A DNA stretch of 32,853 bases from an uncultured Caulobacteraceae bacterium (lineage in GTDB: Bacteria; Pseudomonadota; Alphaproteobacteria; Caulobacterales; Aquidulcibacteraceae). Positions 25,128 to 32,853 of the stretch are shown here, piece by piece (the stretch's first letter is position 1; each line of letters opens with the position of its first letter). The DNA is taken from contig CADEDT010000020.1 in assembly GCA_902826145.1 (NCBI GenBank), positions 1-32,853 on the forward strand, read 5' to 3'. Both the position numbers and the translations under genes were made by a program. The notes under the pieces are model-generated. The model was not told where the DNA came from. It made no database searches and worked only from the letters and a program-made list of their open reading frames with translations.

Positions 25128-26678
25128 ATGGTCCTCTTTGAATGGACCCTCGTTCTTCTCTTCTTCGCCGTCTTGGTCACGGGGTTTTCCCGCCGCATCG
25201 GCGTGCCGTACCCATCCATGCTTGCGCTGGCCGGCGCCGCACTCGCTTTCGTGCCCGCCGGCCCCGAAATCAGCATTGATCCCGAACTCGCGCTGGCGCT
25301 CTTCATCGCGCCCGTTCTGTTCGACGCCGCCTTCGACACCTCTCCGCGTGATCTGAAGCGCAACCTGACGCCGCTCATAGCGCTCGTCTTCGTCATGGTC
25401 GCGCTCACCATCGGCGCCGTCGCCTATGTTGGTGTGGAGTATGGCGGTCTGCCGATTGCCGCCGCCATCGCGCTAGGCGCTATCGTGGCCCCGCCCGACG
25501 CCGTCGCCGCCACTGCTGTGCTCGGCCAGCTCAAACTCCCGCGCCGCCTGATGCAAATTCTGCAGGGCGAGAGCCTCTTCAACGATGCGCCTGCGCTGCT
25601 GATCTATCGCTTCGCCGTCGTCGCCGCTGCGGGCGGCCTCACACTGGCGGAAGCCGTGCCCATGGTTGCGCTTGCCGCGATCGGCAGCGTCGTCGCGGGC
25701 TACCTGCTGGCGCGCGTCTTTGTCATTGCGGTTAGTCGCGTCACAGACGCGGCCAGTTTCACCGTCATCGCTTATTGCGGCACGTTCGGCGTCTGGATCC
25801 TGGCGGAGATGCTGCATCTCTCGGCCATCATCACCGTCGTCGTCTACGCTATCACCATGGCGCAACGCGTGCCGACGAGCATGTCGCCACGGGTGCGGGT
25901 CAGCACCTATTCCGTCGCCGAGACGGCCGTGTTCGTGCTGAATGTGCTCGCCTTCGTGATCATGGGCCTGCAAGTGCGGCCGATCATCGATCGGTTGTCA
26001 GGCGCGGAACTCACCTCCGCGCTTTGGTTCGGCGGCGCCGTGCTCGCCACTGTCATCCTCGTCCGGTTGGCGTACGTCTTCATCTACAACGGCGCCGCCC
26101 GTCTGAAGAACGCAACGATCGGCCCTGCGCCAGGCGTTGAAGCACCGCAAGCGAGGTATGCCTTGGTTGTCGGCTGGTGCGGCATGCGCGGCCTCGTCAC
26201 GCTCGCCACCGCGTTCGCGCTGCCTCAAGATTTCCCAGGCCGCGACGTGATCGTGCTGTCTGCATTCATGGTGGTGATTGGCACGCTGGTGGTGCAAGGG
26301 CTTACATTGAAGCCTCTGCTCGCACTGCTTAACATCCAGCGCGATGATAGCGTCGAAGCGGAAGTCTCGCGCGGCCGCGTCGCCATCGTGAACGCCGCGC
26401 TCGCGGAGCTTGAAGGCGCCACCGAACCTGAAGCAGAGTTTGTGCGCCAAGGCTACCGCGCCGCACTACCCATCGCCGCGAGCGAGACGCCGCAGGCAGC
26501 AACGGCCTACGAGCAGATCAAGCTCAAGCTCATCCCGAAACAACGAGCCGTGCTTGCCGGTATGCGCGAACGAGGCGAGATCGGCGACGAGGCGTTTCAC
26601 CGGCTCGAAGAGGAACTCGATTGGGCCGAACTCAACGCCGCGCCCGCCGGCCATTTTCAGCCGCTGACGACGGATTGA
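25128..26678 (+). CDS. CPA1-type cation/proton antiporter
   Basis: A 516-aa inner-membrane Na+(K+)/H+ antiporter of the NhaP/CPA1 type. About 12 hydrophobic segments cover residues 5-400. The transport motifs are APPDAVAATAV (D124) and GESLFNDAPALLIY (N152, D153), corresponding to the conserved helix 5 acid pair; a GMRGLVTLATAFALP block is also conserved. A soluble C-terminal tail (about 405-516) may sense pH or nucleotides. The ATG is three bases after murB, so it is probably in the same transcript. It replaces ddl at this position in the usual gene order. Confidence 0.9.
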   Translation: MVLFEWTLVLLFFAVLVTGFSRRIGVPYPSMLALAGAALAFVPAGPEISIDPELALALFIAPVLFDAAFDTSPRDLKRNLTPLIALVFVMVALTIGAVAYVGVEYGGLPIAAAIALGAIVAPPDAVAATAVLGQLKLPRRLMQILQGESLFNDAPALLIYRFAVVAAAGGLTLAEAVPMVALAAIGSVVAGYLLARVFVIAVSRVTDAASFTVIAYCGTFGVWILAEMLHLSAIITVVVYAITMAQRVPTSMSPRVRVSTYSVAETAVFVLNVLAFVIMGLQVRPIIDRLSGAELTSALWFGGAVLATVILVRLAYVFIYNGAARLKNATIGPAPGVEAPQARYALVVGWCGMRGLVTLATAFALPQDFPGRDVIVLSAFMVVIGTLVVQGLTLKPLLALLNIQRDDSVEAEVSRGRVAIVNAALAELEGATEPEAEFVRQGYRAALPIAASETPQAATAYEQIKLKLIPKQRAVLAGMRERGEIGDEAFHRLEEELDWAELNAAPAGHFQPLTTD

Positions 26679-26766
26679 ACGGATTGAACGGCCAGCGGCG
26701 ACAGCGCTGCCTTGACCACCGATACGTCTTCGCCCCTTAGTTTCTAGTGGTGCAGAGGGGTGCCGG

Positions 26767-27627
26767 TTGCCAAAATCGCTTGCCGCATGGTTTGGCGTGC
26801 TCAGCGGCGCGCTGTCGATTCTTGTCCTGCTGAAGAGCGCACTTGGCGTCGGCATCGGCCCGACGCTATCCGTCGTCGTCGACTACTATGACCGGCTGCT
26901 TGAGGTCATTCTCGGGTGGGCGGAGCCCGTACTCGAAGGCATCTTCAATTTTGTTCTCTCGCTGTTCAACGTTGCCGCGATCGACATCGATGATGTGTGG
27001 AAGCACGTCACTGTGCTCATCGGTCTCTACTTCCTGCGCAACGTCTCTAGGCTTTACGAAGGCGGGAAAGCGTCGGCGGCGACATATCAACTCGTCTTTG
27101 CGATCATCTTTATGTTCGTATTCGGAGCCGCCGCAGGTGTGTCGCGTACGGTGTTGCCTGGCTTCTGGTCGCATTTTGGCGTCGTGCTGTGGCCGATCGT
27201 CGGCACATTTGCGATGAATGTTGTTCAGGGCTTCTGGTTCGCGAGTTTTCCTGCCGATCGCGCCTACCGAACTTGGCCCGATTTCGGCGGCACTTGGTCC
27301 CACTTCGCGTGGATGCAAACAAAATGGGCGGGATATCTCGCACTGTCGGGCCTCGCGCTGTCGATTGTGTTCATGAGTTTGCCGGTCGTGTCTGCATCCG
27401 ATGATCCGGCAGTGCTTGCCCTATGCATGCTTGTAGTTGCCTTCGCGGGATATTGGTTCGTGATTGGAAATCTCTCCGTTCAGAAGAATGGTCCAAGAGA
27501 TCGCCCATACATCGCCGAGCTTTTTGCGTCGCCCGGCGGAAAAGTGGGCTTGGCTATGCTCTGGACAATTGTGGTTGTGGTCGCGTTCCTCCTGGCAAAC
27601 GCCGGATTGGGCATGGTCGGCCTCTAA
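26767..27627 (+). CDS. Multi-pass membrane protein, unknown function
   Basis: A 286-aa protein with about six or seven hydrophobic segments (around 8-30, 50-75, 82-92, 108-130, 136-156, 192-212, 216-234 and 262-284). It starts at TTG 26767 with AGAGGGG five to six bases upstream; no ATG or GTG fits. Trp/Phe-rich loops (GFWFASF, WPDFGGTWSHFAWMQ) are notable, but I recognise no family. It is less GC-biased than its neighbours, suggesting transfer. It lies between the antiporter and the CBS gene with no evident link to either. Confidence 0.7.
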   Translation: MPKSLAAWFGVLSGALSILVLLKSALGVGIGPTLSVVVDYYDRLLEVILGWAEPVLEGIFNFVLSLFNVAAIDIDDVWKHVTVLIGLYFLRNVSRLYEGGKASAATYQLVFAIIFMFVFGAAAGVSRTVLPGFWSHFGVVLWPIVGTFAMNVVQGFWFASFPADRAYRTWPDFGGTWSHFAWMQTKWAGYLALSGLALSIVFMSLPVVSASDDPAVLALCMLVVAFAGYWFVIGNLSVQKNGPRDRPYIAELFASPGGKVGLAMLWTIVVVVAFLLANAGLGMVGL

Positions 27628-27749
27628 CGCCGCTTGGCCTGCAAGAACACAGGGCCCACTTGCATTCGTGACGGGAAGCGGTCCGCGTATGGCTTTTCCA
27701 GCGCCGCGGCTCTAAACCCCGGCCAATCAATTTCCCAGGATTTCGACGC

Positions 27750-29117
27750 ATGCGCTTGAAGCCCAATATCCTCGCCGCGATCGGCAACACGCCGCTCGTG
27801 AAACTCAACAAGGTCGTGCCAAAGGGCGCGGCGGAAGTCTGGGTGAAGTGCGAGTATCTGAACCCCGCGGGCTCGATCAAAGACCGCATGGCCAACTACA
27901 TCATCGAGCAGGCTGAGAAAGAGGGGCTGCTGAAACCCGGCGGGCTCATCGTCGAAAACACCTCAGGCAATACCGGCCAGGGCCTCGCGATGGCCGCGGC
28001 GATAAAAGGCTATCGCTGCATCTTCACAATGCCGGACAAGATGTCGAAGGAGAAGCAGGACTCGCTGAAGGCCTACGGCGCCGAAGTGATTATCACGCCA
28101 ACGGACGTTCCAGGTGACTCACCCGAGCACTACGTCAACGTCGCCAAAAAGATTGCCGAAGACACGCCGGGCGCCTTCTACGTCGATCAGTACCACTCAT
28201 CCTGGAACATCGACGCGCACTATCATTCCACCGGCAAGGAAATCTTCGAGGACACAGACGGCGGCAAGTTCGACGCGTTTGTCGGCGGCACGGGCACGGG
28301 CGGCACGGTGTCCGGCGTCGGCCGCTACCTGAAAGAGCATGCGCCGAACGTGAAGATCATCGGCGCCGACCCGCTGGGCTCGGTGCACTACCATCTCTTC
28401 CACACCAAGACGCTGCCGACGGCGCACGTCTATATGGTCGAAGGCATTGGCGAAGACATCGAATGCCGCGCCATGGATTTCTCCGTCGTCGACGACATGC
28501 GCCAAGTGAATGACCGCGACAGCTTCGTTATGGCACGCCGCCTAGTGCGCGAAGAGGGGCTGTTCTGTGGCGGTTCGTCGGGCTCGAACGTCAGCGTTGC
28601 GATCGAGATCGCCAAGGAACTCGGCCCTGGTAAGATTGTGCTCACGGTCCTGCCGGATCACGGCAACCGCTACGTCTCCAAATTCCTGAACGACGCTTGG
28701 ATGAAGGAGCACGGCTTCACCGAAACCGAGCGTGAACTTGGCTTCGTCGAAGAGCTGATGAAGGGCCTGAAGTCTCGCCCCATCACCGCCAATGCCGACG
28801 CACCGCTTCGTGATGTCGTCAATTTGATGCGTGAAAACGGCGTCAGCCAGATTCCGCTCATCGAGCGCGGCAAGCTCAACGCAATCGTTCACGAGAGCGA
28901 CATCCTCACCAAGATGCAGAAGCGCGAGTTCGATCTGAACGCGCCAGCCAAGTCTGTCGCCGCGCCGATCGGCGGCCTGATCTACCCTAAGGCTCGCATC
29001 GAGGAGCTCTTCCACATCTTCGCCGCCGACAACGTCGCCGTTGTCGTGGATTCCTCCAACGTCGTTGGCGTCATCTCGAAGATCGACTTGATCGAATATC
29101 TCTCCAGCAAGCGCTGA
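27750..29117 (+). CDS. Cystathionine beta-synthase with C-terminal CBS domains
   Basis: A 455-aa PLP enzyme that condenses serine and homocysteine to cystathionine. It has the fold-type II core with PLP lysine K44 (GSIKDR), VENTSGNTGQGLA, GGTGTGGTVSGVGRYL and GGSSGSN, and two CBS domains after residue 335 (ANADAPLRDVVNLM... and a second near IYPKARIEELF...). It lacks the N-terminal haem domain of mammalian CBS. A cysteine synthase with CBS domains is the main alternative, but the coupled downstream CGL gene favours CBS. AGGAT lies about nine bases before the ATG. Confidence 0.88.
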   Translation: MRLKPNILAAIGNTPLVKLNKVVPKGAAEVWVKCEYLNPAGSIKDRMANYIIEQAEKEGLLKPGGLIVENTSGNTGQGLAMAAAIKGYRCIFTMPDKMSKEKQDSLKAYGAEVIITPTDVPGDSPEHYVNVAKKIAEDTPGAFYVDQYHSSWNIDAHYHSTGKEIFEDTDGGKFDAFVGGTGTGGTVSGVGRYLKEHAPNVKIIGADPLGSVHYHLFHTKTLPTAHVYMVEGIGEDIECRAMDFSVVDDMRQVNDRDSFVMARRLVREEGLFCGGSSGSNVSVAIEIAKELGPGKIVLTVLPDHGNRYVSKFLNDAWMKEHGFTETERELGFVEELMKGLKSRPITANADAPLRDVVNLMRENGVSQIPLIERGKLNAIVHESDILTKMQKREFDLNAPAKSVAAPIGGLIYPKARIEELFHIFAADNVAVVVDSSNVVGVISKIDLIEYLSSKR

Positions 29118-29124
29118 GGCAGCC

Positions 29125-30282
29125 ATGCATCACGACAACAAACGCTTCGGCACGCGCTGCATTCACGCTGGCCAGCAACCTGACCCATCCACCGGCGCCA
29201 TCATGACGCCGGTCTATCAGACCTCGACCTTCGTCCAGCAAAGCCCGGGCGTGATCATCGAGGACTACGACTACGCACGCTCCGCGAACCCCACGCGCAA
29301 GGCCGCCGAACGCAACATCGCTTCACTCGAAGGCGGCCGCCACGGCTTGCTCTTCTCGTCTGGCCTCGCGGCGCAAGCGGCATGCATTCACTTGCTGCAG
29401 TCTGGTGACCACGTCGTGCTGTCGGACGACGTCTATGGCGGCACCTATCGCCAGTTCGACAAGGTCTTCAAGCAATTCGGCATCACCTACACCCGCGCCG
29501 ACATGACCGACCTGAACGCCACCGAAGCGGCGTTCACCTCGAAGACCAAGCTGGTTTGGCTGGAAACACCGACCAATCCGCTGCTGAAGGTGATCGACAT
29601 CGCCGCCTTGGCGCGCCTCGCGAAAACAAAAAACGCGCTCACAGTCGTAGACAACACCTTCGGCACGCCGGTGCTCACCAACCCGCTGTCGCTCGGCGCC
29701 GACATCGTCAGCCATTCCTGCACCAAGTACATTGGCGGTCACTCCGACGTGATCGGCGGTGCGCTGATCTGCAACGATGACGATCTCGCCCAACGCCTCA
29801 AGTTCACCCAAAACGCCGTCGGCGCCGTTGCCGCGCCATGGGACAGCTTCCTGCTGATGCGCTCCACCAAGACGTTGCACGTCCGCGTCCAGCGCCATTG
29901 CGAGAACGCCGCCAAGATCGCGAACTTCCTTGCGGAGCAGAAGCAGATCGAACGCGTCGTCTATCCTGGCCGCGAAGATCACCCGCAGCATGCCATCGCC
30001 AAAAAGCAAATGACCGGTGGCTACGGCGGCATGATCACCGCTTACTTCAAAGGCGGCCTCGAACCCGCGCGCGCGTTCCTCGAACGCGTGAAGCTGTTCT
30101 CGCTGGCGGAATCGCTCGGCGGCGTCGAGTCGCTAATTGAGCATCCCGCTATCATGACCCACGCATCCGTCGAACCGCGCTTGCGCGAACAGATCGGCCT
30201 CACCGATGGCCTGGTGCGCTTCTCTGTCGGCATCGAAGACGTCGAAGACCTGATCGCCGATATTCAGGAAGCTCTGGGTTAG
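29125..30282 (+). CDS. Cystathionine gamma-lyase/gamma-synthase (Cys/Met PLP family)
   Basis: A 385-aa fold-type I PLP enzyme. PLP lysine K201 lies in HSCTKYIGGHSDVIGG; other blocks are YDYARSANPTR, LFSSGLAAQAA, DDVYGGTYRQF, WLETPTNPLLKVIDI and ESLGGVESLIEHPAIMTHA. Sequence alone does not separate gamma-lyase from gamma-synthase. Its place seven bases after the CBS gene indicates reverse transsulfuration, so lyase activity is more likely. Its TAG overlaps the TAA of the convergent glycosyltransferase (shared TTAG, 30279-30282). Confidence 0.9.
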   Translation: MHHDNKRFGTRCIHAGQQPDPSTGAIMTPVYQTSTFVQQSPGVIIEDYDYARSANPTRKAAERNIASLEGGRHGLLFSSGLAAQAACIHLLQSGDHVVLSDDVYGGTYRQFDKVFKQFGITYTRADMTDLNATEAAFTSKTKLVWLETPTNPLLKVIDIAALARLAKTKNALTVVDNTFGTPVLTNPLSLGADIVSHSCTKYIGGHSDVIGGALICNDDDLAQRLKFTQNAVGAVAAPWDSFLLMRSTKTLHVRVQRHCENAAKIANFLAEQKQIERVVYPGREDHPQHAIAKKQMTGGYGGMITAYFKGGLEPARAFLERVKLFSLAESLGGVESLIEHPAIMTHASVEPRLREQIGLTDGLVRFSVGIEDVEDLIADIQEALG

Positions 30283-31082
30283 CCGCGAGCGCGCCGCATT
30301 TCATTGGCGCGGCGCGCAATTTGTCCAGCTGGCGCTGAGATCACTTCGCCGGCCAGGGCTTCCTGCAACGCTTCGCGCATCGCGGGGTCGCGAAACGTGA
30401 TGCGCCAATAGTTCGCTTCCAGCAGGCTTGCTTCTTGGTCTTGCTGTGTTCGAGTGCTGCGCGGGATATGCAGGGCGGTGGTCGTTCCGCTCGCGGCGAA
30501 GCGCGCGCCGGCCGCGATCCATTTGCGCCACATGTTGAGATCCGTGGGCGTTTCCTTTGGCGCTGGCGCCCAGCCTTCCGGCAATTGCCGATATGCGTCG
30601 AGACGATGCCCGGCGACGCTCAAGCCCATAATGTTGAATTTCTCGTCCGGCTTGCACATGTGCTCGCGCACGCCCGCATCAGTGATCTGCAATGGAATGC
30701 AGGCGAATTCGAACTTTGGCTTGATGTAGGTGTGGCGCGTGTGTGCGAAATCGGCGCGCGAAAGCAATTCCGACATCACCTGCAAATGGTCCGGAAACCA
30801 ACAATCGTCGTCTGACAAATAGCAAACAGCTTCACCTGTCGCTTCCTGCAGCGCCTGGTGTCGCAACGCCTCGCCATGGCGCTCGCCCTTGTCAAACTTG
30901 AATACGCGCGCACGCGCATCCTGCGCGGCGAACCGGTCAGCGATTTGATGTGTAACCTTCGGCGCGCCATCGCAGACGATGAACAATTCCAGATCGGTGT
31001 GTGCCTGCGCCAGTGCGCTCTCGATCGCCGCCGTGATCATGGCCCCGTTATTGTATGTCGGGATCAGGCAGGTGACCTTCAT
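30279..31082 (-). CDS. Family 2 glycosyltransferase
   Basis: A 267-aa GT-A fold enzyme: MKVTCLIPTYNNGAMI start, FIVCDGAP, and the metal-binding DDD at 91-93 (YLSDDDCWFPDHL). It would transfer a sugar from a nucleotide donor during glycan or lipopolysaccharide synthesis. No membrane helix is seen, so it is cytosolic or peripheral. It is the last gene of a three-gene minus-strand operon, overlapping the oxidoreductase gene by ATGA (31079-31082). Donor and acceptor unknown. Confidence 0.85.
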   Translation of the reverse strand: MKVTCLIPTYNNGAMITAAIESALAQAHTDLELFIVCDGAPKVTHQIADRFAAQDARARVFKFDKGERHGEALRHQALQEATGEAVCYLSDDDCWFPDHLQVMSELLSRADFAHTRHTYIKPKFEFACIPLQITDAGVREHMCKPDEKFNIMGLSVAGHRLDAYRQLPEGWAPAPKETPTDLNMWRKWIAAGARFAASGTTTALHIPRSTRTQQDQEASLLEANYWRITFRDPAMREALQEALAGEVISAPAGQIARRANEMRRARG

Positions 31083-31978
31083 TGGCGTAAGATCAGCGCT
31101 TCGATTTGCGCCAGTGTCTTGATGATTTCGATTTCATCGCTGAGCGACGACATCGGAGGCGGCCCCCCGCGGACGTGCTCAACAAACGCGCGCAGCTCCG
31201 CCAGCAACGGCATATCGTCGGATACGCGGATATGCTGAGGCGTCTTCTCGTTTGGGCGGTGAACAATGATCAGGCCGTAGTCGCTCTGATCGAGCTGGCA
31301 CGTCGCATCACGGCAGCAAAGTACGACGCGGCGCAAAGCGAGGGGATGTCCGGACGAGAATTCCGTGGTGAAATTAACGCCACCGCTCGTGCGCATGTAC
31401 GCCACGCCTCCGCCATCGGCGTCAGTCGGATCGGGCGTGGCGGACACGAGCGCCGGAAGTTCGCCGAGGATGGTCAGCGCGATTGACATTTCATGCGGCG
31501 CCAAGATCCACAGCGAATTGGTGTCGGGGTGTGGGTTACCCCAGCCGACCCGGTAAGTGCGCAAGCCCTTCACTGGCCCGTACTCCTCGCTGCGGGCAAT
31601 GCGCGCGAGTTCGATGATGGCTGGATGGTAGCGCCACTTGTGCATGATGAAGATGAGGTCATGCGCTTCGCGCGGCAGGCGCTTCACGCGCTCGACATCC
31701 GAACTGATCGGCTTCTCGCAGAAAATTGGCGTTCCGCGCGGCAGCAGCACGTCGATGGCGTCGAGGTGCGAGGTTGTCTGGTTGGCGATCACGTAACCAT
31801 CGCACCGTGGTAGAAGCTCCGGCGTCTCAACGATGCTCGCCGCGCCGCCATCCTTGGCGCGCGCAATCGACTCTGCCGATCGCGCTACAGCATGCACCGT
31901 CGCGCCCAGCGCGCGCAGATCACGCAGCACATGCTTGCCCCACGGGCCAACGCCCACCAAACCGATCGTCAGGCTCAA
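31079..31978 (-). CDS. Gfo/Idh/MocA-family oxidoreductase
   Basis: A 299-aa NAD(P)-dependent sugar dehydrogenase-like protein. GVGPWG (9-14) is the nucleotide loop, FCEKPIS (E88-K89-P90) is the family signature, and HKWRYHPAIIEL and WILAPHEMSIAL continue the C-terminal domain; the latter keeps the His of the usual DxxxH but lacks its Asp. Such enzymes oxidise or reduce a nucleotide-sugar carbon in making rare surface sugars. It overlaps both neighbours by ATGA, so the operon is tightly coupled. Confidence 0.85.
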   Translation of the reverse strand: MSLTIGLVGVGPWGKHVLRDLRALGATVHAVARSAESIARAKDGGAASIVETPELLPRCDGYVIANQTTSHLDAIDVLLPRGTPIFCEKPISSDVERVKRLPREAHDLIFIMHKWRYHPAIIELARIARSEEYGPVKGLRTYRVGWGNPHPDTNSLWILAPHEMSIALTILGELPALVSATPDPTDADGGGVAYMRTSGGVNFTTEFSSGHPLALRRVVLCCRDATCQLDQSDYGLIIVHRPNEKTPQHIRVSDDMPLLAELRAFVEHVRGGPPPMSSLSDEIEIIKTLAQIEALILRQ

Positions 31979-32514
31979 GACGGTTTCGCCGTCGTAAGCG
32001 CCGCGCGCCGCTTCACGAACTCTCCGATCATCTGTTCGAGGCTGCCGGCCTCCTGATCGCGTTGAGAGAGCTCAGGGTCCTTCGTGCCCCATGAGATGCC
32101 AATGGCGGGATCGTCCCAGCGGCAGCCGAGTTCGTCGTCCATGTTCCAGTAGTGCGAGACCGAATAGAGGTGCTTGGCCGGCTTCGCGAAGTAGAAGCCG
32201 TGCGCAATGCCAGGCGGAATGATCGCCGCCGCGAGCTTGTCCTCCGAGAGGGTATGCGTCTCGACCTTCCCGAAGGTCGGCGACTCCGGCCGCACATCCT
32301 TCAGCCCGAGCAGCATCTCGCCAGCGACGCACATCAGATAGTCAGCGTGTGTTACGTGCACATGGAAGCCGCGCAGCACGTTCGGCTGGCTCGACACCAA
32401 GTTCCACTGGACGGGCGCGACGCCCGTCGGCCAGCTCTCGCGGTAGATCTCCGCGAAGACGCCGCGCTCATCGGCGTGCGGCGTGAACGTCTTGAAATTA
32501 ATAAGTCCTGACAC
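31975..32514 (-). CDS. RmlC-like (dTDP-4-dehydrorhamnose 3,5-epimerase family) cupin
   Basis: A 179-aa cupin of the RmlC family, first gene of the sugar operon, using a GTG start (GTG at 32512-32514; AAGGG about eight bases upstream). Family elements are HADERGVFAEIYRE, LRGFHVHVTHADYL where RmlC usually has RGLHYQ, SPTFGK, PPGIAHGFYF, SHYWNMDDE, and CRWDDPAIGISW. The extra histidines after the RGxH box and HYW for DYY suggest a different sugar or a non-enzymic role. It overlaps the oxidoreductase gene by ATGA. Confidence 0.83.
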   Translation of the reverse strand: MSGLINFKTFTPHADERGVFAEIYRESWPTGVAPVQWNLVSSQPNVLRGFHVHVTHADYLMCVAGEMLLGLKDVRPESPTFGKVETHTLSEDKLAAAIIPPGIAHGFYFAKPAKHLYSVSHYWNMDDELGCRWDDPAIGISWGTKDPELSQRDQEAGSLEQMIGEFVKRRAALTTAKPS

Positions 32515-32811
32515 GTCGCGGCCCTTAGCGCCGGAAACTCGCCTCCGCGTCCTGGGGTGTCAACCGAACGAGGCGTTGCTCACGCAAACGGCGCAGCAAC
32601 GTTGCTGCGCTACGCTTCTCGCCATTGAGGAAACGTCAACCGCAGTTAAGCGGCGTCAATCGCGGTGAATCGAAATTTACTATAAAAATCAGCAACTAAC
32701 TGCGTTGCCCTCATGATGCCTTAACCCCAAAGCGTTTCATTATGACACTCCCGGAATGAGCGCAGAAAAGGCGTTCTGCTGGGGTGGTGGTTGGTTGGTG
32801 AGGCAAAGCGC
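32515..32811. other. Divergent intergenic region with palindrome
   Basis: Nearly 300 bases separate the start of the minus-strand sugar operon and the plus-strand ddl-like gene. It includes a perfect palindrome (32591-32610) and an AT-rich stretch (32670-32745) that should hold promoters for one or both sides. I could not place a convincing -35/-10 pair. No ORF looks real. Confidence 0.6.
32591..32610. repeat. Perfect 20-bp palindrome
   Basis: GCGCAGCAAC followed by its exact reverse complement GTTGCTGCGC. It lies 77 bases upstream of the RmlC-like start. As DNA it could be an operator for a dimeric regulator; as RNA it could fold, but with no loop this is less likely to be a terminator. Confidence 0.7.
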
Positions 32812-32853
32812 ATGGCCCGGGTGGCGGTGCTATTAGGGGGCTTGAGCCCTGAG
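32812..32853 (+). CDS. ddl: Start of probable D-alanine-D-alanine ligase (cut by window end)
   Basis: Only the first 14 codons are present: MARVAVLLGGLSPE, with GAGG eight bases before the ATG. The pattern VAVLLGGxSxE is the usual N-terminus of Ddl, an ATP-grasp ligase making the D-Ala-D-Ala used by MurF. In alphaproteobacterial dcw clusters ddl follows murB, and ftsQ, ftsA and ftsZ follow it. A different ATP-grasp enzyme cannot be ruled out with so little sequence. Confidence 0.6.
   Translation, partial: MARVAVLLGGLSPE

Noticed and set aside
32720-32740. CtrA-type box (TTAACCCC...)
   Set aside because: Only a half-site; the second TTAA at seven bases is missing.
32751-32760. Second copy of the palindromic repeat (CCGGAATGAG)
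   Set aside because: Only nine of ten bases of one arm match and no partner arm is near; probably chance.
1-32853. tRNA, rRNA, CRISPR arrays, transposases, phage genes
   Set aside because: None seen on either strand. The only RNA gene supported is rnpB.

Overview
The window is GC-rich chromosomal DNA from an alphaproteobacterium. The gene content and style (dcw-type peptidoglycan/division cluster, rnpB next to an amidase, short SD or leaderless starts, many GTGA/ATGA overlaps) fit the Caulobacterales/Hyphomonadaceae best. The organism is inferred from family resemblance only; no rRNA lies in the window. MurE carries the meso-diaminopimelate signature DNPR, consistent with a Gram-negative wall.

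Layout. (1) 1-6706: accessory and envelope genes: the 3' part of a secreted CHAP-domain protein, a small ribbon-helix-helix-like protein, a one-domain voltage-gated cation channel, a PQQ-type sugar dehydrogenase lipoprotein, a fasciclin protein, a TerB-DnaJ protein, a small membrane protein, an AmpD/AmiD-like amidase and a GFA-family protein. (2) 6726-7105: RNase P RNA (rnpB), then a PPP-type metallophosphatase. (3) 7892-18656: the dcw core in one direction with tight overlaps: rsmH, ftsL, ftsI, murE, (palindromic repeat), murF, mraY, murD, ftsW, murG. No mraZ precedes rsmH. (4) 18743-20380: a cassette between murG and murC with two small membrane proteins sharing an N-terminal motif, an ECF sigma factor, a small membrane protein that may be its partner, and a 66-aa protein. 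(5) murC with its own good promoter, then small lipoproteins and a HAD hydrolase, then murB, which looks leaderless. (6) 25128-32514: a CPA1 antiporter, an unknown membrane protein, a CBS/CGL reverse-transsulfuration pair, and a three-gene minus-strand operon for surface sugar work (RmlC-like epimerase, Gfo/Idh oxidoreductase, GT2 glycosyltransferase). (7) 32812-end: the first 14 codons of what looks like ddl, so the ancestral dcw order (murC-murB-ddl) resumes here.

Together the mur/fts genes take UDP-MurNAc precursors to lipid II (MurC, MurB, MurD, MurE, MurF, MraY, MurG) and to septal wall polymerisation (FtsW, FtsI, FtsL). The most interesting departures from the textbook cluster are the ECF-sigma cassette inside it, the missing mraZ, the roughly 7.7-kb insertion between murB and ddl, and a bacterial channel whose selectivity filter looks calcium-type rather than sodium-type. 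I saw no tRNA, CRISPR array, transposase or phage gene.
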